Shown piece after piece: positions 56,477 to 64,000 of a DNA stretch of 64,000 nt (the stretch's first letter is position 1; every line of letters begins with the position of its first letter). A model generated the notes under the pieces. The model saw only the letters and a program-made list of their open reading frames with translations. It was not told the DNA's origin and did not search any database. This DNA comes from Astropecten irregularis (Eukaryota > Echinodermata > Asteroidea > Paxillosida > Astropectinidae): positions 6,324,001 to 6,388,000 of the forward strand of contig OZ020244.1 in assembly GCA_963971285.1 (NCBI GenBank), written 5' to 3'. A program made the position numbers and the translations under genes.

Positions 56477-57519
56477 CTAGACATTTCAGTGTTCGTGAAC
56501 GAACACGGAGCTGTTCCGACTTATTTAATCATCTTTATAAGCTCTGATGGCGTCATGATGACGTCACGCTCATTTTCAAAGCAGCATGCTATCTAGAGAA
56601 TATGAAAAGTTTTTTTGCAAAAAGAATCATTACCATACAATTTGCCGTTCTCGAGATATGCTTCAAAGAAATAATCAGCCTTTTTGATGACATCATTATT
56701 ACGTCATGTTCGTTTTCGCAGCAGCATGCACAACTACAGGATGCAACGAAGTTTTTACAAAAAGAATCATTACCATAGCATTTGTCGTTTTCGAGTTATG
56801 CCGCTAACATAAAATCAGCCTTTTTGGTGACGTCACGATGACGTCACAATAAATTTCGTGGCAGCATGCACAACTATTTTATGTAGCAAAGCTTTTGCAA
56901 AATGAATCATTTCCGTATCATTTGCCGTTCTCTATGCTGCAAACAAAAAATCAGCTTTTTGATGACGTCATAATGACGTCACAATAACTTCACAGTAGAT
57001 TTCTTGGTAGCATGCACATCTACATGATGTAGCAAAGCTTTTGCAAAAAGAATAATTTCCATAGCCTTTGTCGTTCTCGAGATAAACTGCGAACAAAAAA
57101 TCTGTTTTTGATGACGTCATAATGACGTCACAGTAAATTTCGTGGTAGCATGCACAACTACATGATATAACTAAGCTTTTGCAAAAAGAATCATTTCCAT
57201 AGCATTTGCCGTTATCGAGATACGCTGCGAACAAAATTGACTAATTAAATATTCAAATGACTGTCACATGACTAATTAATTAAGAATTTTAACAAACTCA
57301 GTCTTGGGATTAACTACAGCTTATAAGCTTTTATAAGATACCATATATAAGCTTACCAGAAAAAGATTATAAAAGCAAAAAGCAAAAAGTGCGAAGGTAT
57401 AATAATAATAAAAACCAGAACGAAAACTAAACCTGTTCCGACATCAGAAATGTCGGAACAGCTAAAAACCAGAACGAAAACTAAACCTGTTCCGACATCA
57501 GAAATGTCGGAACAGCTAA
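56477..57519 (-). mobile_element. Helitron-like family B element, complete, minus orientation, duplicated 5' end
   Basis: On the minus strand the 5' end at 57519 carries the hairpin AGCTGTTCCGACATTTCTGA and its complement twice (57469-57519 and 57418-57468), each followed by GGTTTAGTTTTCGTTCTGG. The body has several internal units of about 130 bp. The 3' end has GTCGGAACAGCT (inverted 5' terminus), the hairpin GTGTTCGTTCACGAACAC and ATGTCTAG at 56477-56480, abutting TTATTATTATT of the older copy. Confidence 0.78.
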
Positions 57520-57679
57520 TGATTCTTTTCACAAAAGCTTTGTTAGAAACTTTAGATGCATGACACACACGCTGCTTTGTAAATGACCGTGACGTCATCA
57601 TGATGTCATTGGAGCTTATACAGCTGATCAAATAAGTCGGAACAGCTCCGTGTTCGTCCACGAACACTTAAATGTCTAG
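57520..57679 (+). mobile_element. Helitron-like family B, 3' end
   Basis: The last internal unit, then GTCGGAACAGCT, the hairpin GTGTTCGTCCACGAACAC and ATGTCTAG ending at 57679, followed by TTATTATTATT. Confidence 0.72.
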
Positions 57680-58104
57680 TTATTATTATTAGCTGTTCTG
57701 ACATTCTGATGTCGGAACAGGTTTTGTTTTTGTTCTGATTTTTATTATTATTATTATTAGCTGTTCCATCAGGTTTGACGGAACAGGTATTGTTTTTGTT
57801 CGGGTTTTCTTGCTCATTAGCTTTGTGCACAAAGTTTGTTTATTGTTTATCTCTTCTTAGCTTCTTCTGATTAGCTTAGATGAGGTGTCTTATGGAAGCT
57901 TATAAGCTAAGGATCATACCGGAACTGAGTTGTTAAAATTCTTAATTAATTAGTCAGGTGACAGTCATTTGAATATTTAATTAGTAATTTTTGTTCGCAG
58001 CGTATCTCAAGAACGTCGGGAGGTACGAAAATAATTCTTTTTGCAAAAGCTTAGTAACACCATGTAGATGTGCATGCTGCCATAAAATTTGTGACGTTAT
58101 GTCA

Positions 58105-58330
58105 TCATGACGTCACGACCGGAAGTTGAAGTTTAACTCGAAATAACTCGAAAACGGATGGATTTGGGCATTTAAAACATTCAGCCTAAAAGATAGAGAC
58201 GTGCTTGGGCTTTCAGAAAATATATATAGTTTGAATTTGATAACCTCATTCAACCGGAAGTTATGTGCTTTTAAAGGAAAAATAACGTCATTATTAGAAT
58301 ACTATTTACTCGGTAACGGCATATTCTACG
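58105..58330 (+). mobile_element. Family A body fragment embedded in family B
   Basis: The segments CGACCGGAAGTTGAAGTTTA, AATAACTCGAAAACGGATGG and TTCAACCGGAAGTTATG belong to the family A body (compare 26130-26470). They are flanked on both sides by family B internal units. Confidence 0.65.
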
Positions 58331-58939
58331 AAAATAACTCTTTTTCCAAAAGCTTTTTTACATCCTTTAGTTGTGCATGCTGCAATGAAAATGGCCGCGA
58401 CGTCATCATGACGTCATAAAACTGGCTGTTTTAAAGCCCGAGATCGAGGGCCCATAATGTATGTGCATGGCCATGGTATGTGTGTGTACATCCACTGCAT
58501 GTGGTGCATGCTCTTTACAGTAAATCCCCGATTGAGCTGGGACTGGTTTATCTAATAAGGGAACACGCCGGCTTCAAAGATCCAAAAATGAACAATGCAG
58601 AGTAGCACAATATTTCTATGATATTTAATGAAGGTTTTTTGTAAAAAAAAAATCAGAAATATGTCGTGTAATTAAGGTTATAACACAAAAACACTATAAG
58701 GGCAAATTAGGTCAGGTACGTATAAGCATTTCCAGCCTCAGCAAGTGTTAGGATGTCGCACACCAATATGGTTTTATAGATGTACTGGTAGCTGTGACTT
58801 TGTTGCAGCTGCCGTAAGAGAATTCCAGGAAGGCGATACATCATGTACGATGGTAAAATCATCGGCAAAACTTTAACAATTACTGAATAAGGCAAATCCG
58901 TCTGTTGAAACCATAATTAGACTTTTCAGAATGATTCAA

Positions 58940-59290
58940 AAAATGTTTTTTGAGTTGACGTAATGTTTGCGAGTTGGTGCAATGTTTTAGAGTTGACGCA
59001 ATGTTTGCGAGTTGATGCAATGTTTTCGAGTTGACTTAATGTTTGCGAGTTCAATGTTTTTGATTTGACACAATGTTTTCAAGTTTATGTAATGTTTGCG
59101 AGTTGACACAAAGTTTTTGAGTTGACACAATGTTTTAGAGTGTACGCAATGTTTGCGAATTGTCACAATTAATGTTTTTGAGTTGACGCAATGTTTGGGA
59201 GTTTATGTAATGTTTGCAAATTGACACAATGTTTGCGAGTTGACGCAATGTTTTAGAGGTGACACAAAGTTTTTGAGTTGACGAAATGGT
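58940..59290 (+). repeat. Minisatellite with a period of about 19 bp
   Basis: Degenerate copies of GAGTTGACGCAATGTTTGC in a row, alternating TTTGC and TTTTA/TTTTT variants. No coding potential. Confidence 0.85.
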
Positions 59291-59541
59291 AAAGTCATGG
59301 TAAAGGCAAGCATTGGCGCCAAAAAGTGCCAAAAAGTTGCCCAACGAGGGGGATCAGAGTCTCAGGAATGTGCTGCTATGTATAAGAGGTAGGCCAGCAA
59401 GTACATGACCAGGCACTGTTCCCATGGTAACAATTAGGTACGTGTGTATACAAGGGCATACAGACTGTATGTATACATATAGTAGGATGATGAAAGTACT
59501 GTTAAGTCTCCATTATTTTACGTGTGGAGGTTGTGTTATCA

Positions 59542-60327
59542 GGGGCCGATTTCACGAAACTCGTCTTATTTTAGGATCGATCTTTTGACTTAGGACGAGT
59601 CCTAGCTGTAAGATCGATCTTAGCTATGACGCGTCCTAGGATCGATTTCACCAAACGCATCTTAGCCAAGATCAGTCCGTCATGCTGATAAATAAATTGA
59701 AATTTATTGGACGAGGATGGCCTTTCCAAATACAACGGCTGCACCATGTTTACTTGATCCAATCGGAGCGAGTGCATGCAACAGCCGTAGTTTTATGCTT
59801 GCGGTATGCGCGCGCAGCATGAATGAAGTACATAAACTCAAGATGGCTGATTGGTTGTTGTTGCGGCGAAAAAGTTTTCGTCTACTGAAATACCGTACTC
59901 ACATGGATGACGAGGTCAAATTCATATGCCAATCTTGAAATAATCCCTGTCAAACAATAGACCTATATCCTCTACGTTTTCTTCGTCATTTTAAACTATC
60001 GAGTGGATTTCTCCGGTCATGGAATATTAACTCGCCTATAGGCTAGGCCTACCTTCGGCTCCCTGCCCACCGAGTCGCTATCACTCAGCAATAGAAGCGT
60101 AAGCGCCATTGTTGCTATTCAGTATTTAATATGTAGGCCTGCGTGTTCGTGCAGATAAGACGACCCTCAGACCCGTCCTAAGTTAAGACGAGTTCAGCCG
60201 CGTTGCTATGGAAGTTGAGATGCATTGAACGCGTCTTAACTTTGGTGAAATCGATCCTAGGACGCGTCCTGACATAGGACGAGTTACTCTTCCTATTCGC
60301 GTCTTAGCGTTTCGTGAAATCGGCCCC
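59542..60327. mobile_element. Non-autonomous DNA transposon (786 bp) with GGGGCCGATTTCACG ends
   Basis: The left end GGGGCCGATTTCACGAAAC and the right end GTTTCGTGAAATCGGCCCC are exact inverted repeats. Inner copies (CTTAGGACGAGTCCTA, GGTGAAATCGATCCTAGGAC) extend the symmetry. The target duplication is unclear. No transposase. Confidence 0.8.
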
Positions 60328-61411
60328 AGGCTTACTTACCCCAGTTTCATATACTTGTAAATTTTGAGCGCGACAAGTGCTACGAACTTGATTCTTTTTG
60401 CAAAAGCTATTGGTTCTATCATGTAGTATTGTGCATGCTGCCATGAAAATGACCCTGACGTCATTACGAAGTCATCATGATGTCATTGTAATAAAAATTT
60501 GGGTTTCCTATTTAAAGATACGTAATTGGAAGATTTTTTTCTACGGTTAATTTTAAAATGTCCATAAATACTTGAATAAAAATCATTTGTCGGAGAATGT
60601 GGCATTGAGATTGAAGTCACTGATAGAATTGCTACGTGAAAAATTAAAAACTGAAATTCACCATACAGCCCTTATACCTCAAAACAAAAGAATAAACTTC
60701 TGCTTTTTGTGTGACGTCACGTGACCATGGCTTGCGATACGAAGGTACACGTAGATCGTGGGCGTTCACCAATAGCGCCACCAAGCATTTTAACGTTATG
60801 AAAAAAGCTGAATTTTTTGTTGGCAGTATATCTCGAGAACGACAAATGCTATGGTAATGATTCTTTTTGCAAAAGTTCTGTTAGATCCTGAAGATGTGCA
60901 TGCGGCAGTGAAAATTAATGTGATGTCACCATGGCGTCATAAAAAGCTGAATTTTATTCCATATTGTAAAGAATGTCTCATTGTCAGGAAACTTGGTAGG
61001 TGTGATGTCTGTGCTACTCCAAGAATGTTTTAAAGATGACGTTATGGTTAAGAATTTAGAATTAAATACTAAATTATTGAGCACGTGACAGCTCATTTAA
61101 ATATTTAATTAGCAATTTTTTTTCGCAGCATATCTCGAGAACGGCAAATGCTACGGAAATGATTCTTTTTATAAAAGCTTTGCTGCATCTTGTAGATGTG
61201 CATTGCTCTGAAAAATAAACAGGATGACATCATGACGTCATCAAAAAGGCTGATTTTTTTTGTTTGCAGCATATCTCAAGCATGACAAATGCTTTGGTAA
61301 TGATTCTTTTTATAAACTGACTGACGTCATCATGAGGTCACCAGAGCTTATAAAGCTGATTAAATTAGTCGGAACAGCTCCGTGTTCGTCAACGAACACT
61401 TAAATGTCTAG

Positions 61412-64000
61412 TTATTATTATTCTTTATCATCCAATTTTGTTTATTGTTTATCTCTTCTTATCTTCTTCTGATCAGCTTAGATGAGGTATCATATGAAAG
61501 CTTATATTAAAGCTAAGGATCATACTGACACTGAGTTATAAAAATTCTTAATTAATTAAGCACGTGACAGCTCATTTGCATATTTAATTAGTAAATCTTG
61601 TTCGCAGCATATCTCAAGAACGGCAAATGCTACGGTAATGATTCTTTTTGTTAAAGGTTGGTTACATCATGCAGTTGTGCATGCTGCCCCGAAATTTACA
61701 GTGACGTCATTATGACGTCATCAGAAAGGCTGATTTTTTGTTCTCAGCATATCTCAAGAACGGCAAATGCTACGGAAATTATTCTTTTTGCAAAAGCTTA
61801 GTTATATCATGTAGTTGTGCATGCTGCTACGAAAATTACCTTGACGTCATCATGACATCATCAAAAGGCATAATATATGTTTGCAGTATATCTTGATAAT
61901 GACAAAAGCTATGCATGTATGGTAATGATTCTTTTCGCAAAAGCTTTGTTAGAAAATTTAGATCTGCATGCTGCTTTGTAAATTACCGTTACGACATTGC
62001 CAATGTCGGAACAGGTATTGTTTTCGTTCAAATTTTTCACTATTATTATACTTTATCGTCCAGATTTTGTTTATTGTTTATCTCTTATAAGCTTCTTCCG
62101 ATCAGCTTAGGTGAGGTATCTTCTGAAAGCTTATAAGCTAAGGATCATTCTGACACAGAGTTGTAAAAATTCTTAATTAATTAGCCAAGTTACAGTCATT
62201 TGAATATTTAATTTGTAAATTTTGTTCGCAGCATATCTCGAGAACGACAAATGCTACGAACATGATTCTTTTTGCAAAAGCTTGGTTATATCATGTAGTT
62301 GTGCATGCTGCCACAAAAATGACAGTGATGTCATTATGAAGTCATCATGACGTCATCGAAGTCGAAATGTGTGTTTCCTATTTAAAGATAAATAATTCGT
62401 TGATTGTTTTCTACAGTTAATTCTAAAATTTACTAAAAATCATTTGTCGGAGAATGTTACATTGAGATTGGAGTAACTGATGGAATTGCTACGTGAAACA
62501 TTAAAAACTGATTATTAAAATACACCTTTTAGGCCTTATACCTCAAAAAGAAAGAATAAATTCCCTCTTTGTGTGACGTCTCGTGACCATGGCTTGAGAT
62601 ACGAAGATACACGTAGATCGGGGTCGATAGAAGCACATCAATAGCGCCACCAAGCATTTTAACTGAAATTGACAAATGACAGAGGCTGCATCCGGCCGAA
62701 TCTGTTGAGGATCGGTCTCCGTTCCATGAAATTGACCGTGACGTCATCATGACATAATGAAAAGGCTGAATTTTGATTGCATCATATCTCGAGAACGACA
62801 AGTGCTATGGTAATGATTCTTTTTGCAAAAGCTTTGTTAGATCCTGAAGATGTGCATGCGACTGTGAAAATAAGTTGTGATGTCATAATGACGTCATAAA
62901 AAAGCTAAATTTTATTTCATATCGTAAAGAATGTCTGATCGTCATGAAACTTAGTAGGTGTGACATCTGTGCTACCCCAAGAATGTTTTAGTGATGACGT
63001 TGTTATGACCTAGAAGTAAAGAGTTAATTAAGCACGTGACAGCTCATTTGAATAACATTCAATCAGTAAATTTTGTTTGCAGCATATCTCGAGAACAAAA
63101 AATGCTATGGCAATGATTCTTTTTGTAAAAGCTAGGTTACATCTTGTAGTTGTACATGAAAATGAACATGACGTCATTATGACGTCATCAAAAGGCTGAT
63201 TAGTGATTTTTTTCTGCAGCATATCTCGTGAACAAGCGTATCTAGAGAACTACAAATGCTATGAAAATAATTCTTTATCCAAAAGCTTTGTTACATCATG
63301 TAGTTGTGCATGCTGTCACAAAATTTACCGTGACGTCATCATGACGTCATTAAACATGACGTCATCAAAAATGCTGATTTTATTATTAACAGCATATCTC
63401 GAGAACGGTAAGTGCTACGGTAATGATTCCTTTTGTAAAAGCTTTGTTTCATAATGTAGTTTACAGTGAATTTACAGTGACGTCATCATGAAGTCATCAA
63501 AAAAGGTAATTTTTAATTCTTAAATAATTAAGCACGTGACAGCTCATTTAAATATTTAATTAGTCAATTTTGTTAGCAGCGTATCTCGAGAACGACAAAG
63601 GCTATGAATATGATTCTTTTTGCAAAAGCTTAGTTACATCATGTAGTTGTGCATGCTGCCAAGAAATTTACCGTGACGTCATCATGACGTCATTAAAAAA
63701 AGGTAACTTTTGGTTAGCAGTATATCTCGAGAACGGTAAGTGATACGGTAATGGTTCTTTTTGTATTAAAAAGCTTTGTAAGACTCTCTAGATTTGCAAG
63801 CTGTTGTGAAATTAACTGTGACGTCATTATGACGTCATCAAAAGGCATAGTTGATCTTTGCAGCATATCTTGAGAATGACAAAAGCTATGGCAATGATTC
63901 TTTTCGCAAAAGCTTTGTTATAACCTTTAGATATGCATGCTGCTTTGGAAATGACCGTGACGTCATCATGACGTCATCGGAGCTTATAAAGCTGATCAAA
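61412..64000 (+). mobile_element. Helitron-like family B sequence to the right edge
   Basis: It starts TTATTATTATTCTTTATCAT after the CTAG at 61411. A degraded 5' hairpin (CGACATTGCCAATGTCGG) and GGTATTGTTTTCGTTC box near 61990-62030 mark the start of another copy. The rest is a run of internal units of 120-150 bp, each with a CAGCATATCTCGAGAACG block, an AATGATTCTTTTTGCAAAAG block, a TGTGCATGCTGC block and TGACGTCATCATGACGTCA. No 3' end is reached before the edge. Confidence 0.7.

Larger units (their letters stand above)
57680..61411 (+). mobile_element. Helitron-like family B element, composite, duplicated 5' end
   Basis: The 5' hairpin occurs twice: AGCTGTTCTGACATTCTGAT with its complement near 57690, then a diverged AGCTGTTCCATCAGGTTTGA copy near 57764, each followed by a TTGTTTTTGTTC box. 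The body is interrupted by foreign segments (58105-60340). It resumes at about 60360 and ends with GTCGGAACAGCT, the hairpin GTGTTCGTCAACGAACAC and ATGTCTAG at 61408-61411. Confidence 0.72.

Noticed and set aside
59542..60327. Assignment of this inverted-repeat element to hAT
   Set aside because: The flanks show no 8-bp duplication, and the ends fit several superfamilies.

Overview
This is metazoan genomic DNA, not a prokaryote, virus or plasmid. The evidence is intron-like AT-rich sequence, candidate split exons with GT/AG borders, and a very dense load of animal transposable elements: L2/CR1-type LINEs, Ty3/Gypsy, DIRS, piggyBac, hAT-like, Harbinger-like and Helitron-like elements. The mix suggests a marine invertebrate, perhaps a deuterostome such as an echinoderm, hemichordate or amphioxus. 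I cannot name the species.

The only candidate host gene is on the + strand. Exon 22572-22911 ends in an acidic DEWQEVE motif. Exon 49083-49209 encodes a KKAVEICISVPESSQ block. They join in phase across a 26.2 kb intron and resemble the N-terminal part of the nucleotide-excision-repair protein XPC (Rad4 family). If so, about two thirds of the window is XPC intron: 22912-49082, and 49210 to the right edge. The rest of the gene lies to the right.

Left block (1-17.8 kb): a stack of nested insertions. A degenerate minus-strand Gypsy element (gypsy-1, about 1114-17812) is broken by an L2-like LINE on its left, two hAT-like non-autonomous elements (1805-2944 and 14921-16209) and a second, much fresher Gypsy (gypsy-2, 3733-13091, 4-bp target duplication GTAT). 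Gypsy-2 is itself hit by a 1.25 kb Harbinger-like element in gag and by a palindromic MITE in its 5' LTR. It carries two small membrane-protein ORFs ahead of gag, a good -1 frameshift site, a tRNA-Leu-type primer binding site and a set of covarying hairpins. A 16-copy, 64-bp array lies at the gypsy-1 LTR/PBS junction.

Middle (17.8-49 kb): LINE relics; the first XPC exon; a head-to-tail array of about 1 kb Helitron-like elements (24.6-33.0 kb) split by a 3.2 kb TIR transposon; an apparently intact piggyBac (34.1-38.4 kb); a LINE whose reverse-transcriptase core is deleted, carrying a miniature LTR element; a second Helitron-like family (41.5-44.4 kb); a hAT-like element with a perfect 8-bp target duplication; and a tRNA-arm palindrome.

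Right (49-64 kb): the second XPC exon, a full-length DIRS retrotransposon (49.65-55.73 kb) with inverted termini and an internal complementary region, and 8 kb of a third Helitron-like family made of about 140-bp internal repeats dense in TGACGTCA.

The most novel-looking signal is that three Helitron-like families differ in sequence but share one architecture: a 5' terminal hairpin, a TTGTTTTTGTTC-like box, a body with internal tandem repeats, an inverted copy of the 5' end, a 3' hairpin, then CTAG. They commonly carry two or three tandem copies of the 5' terminus.
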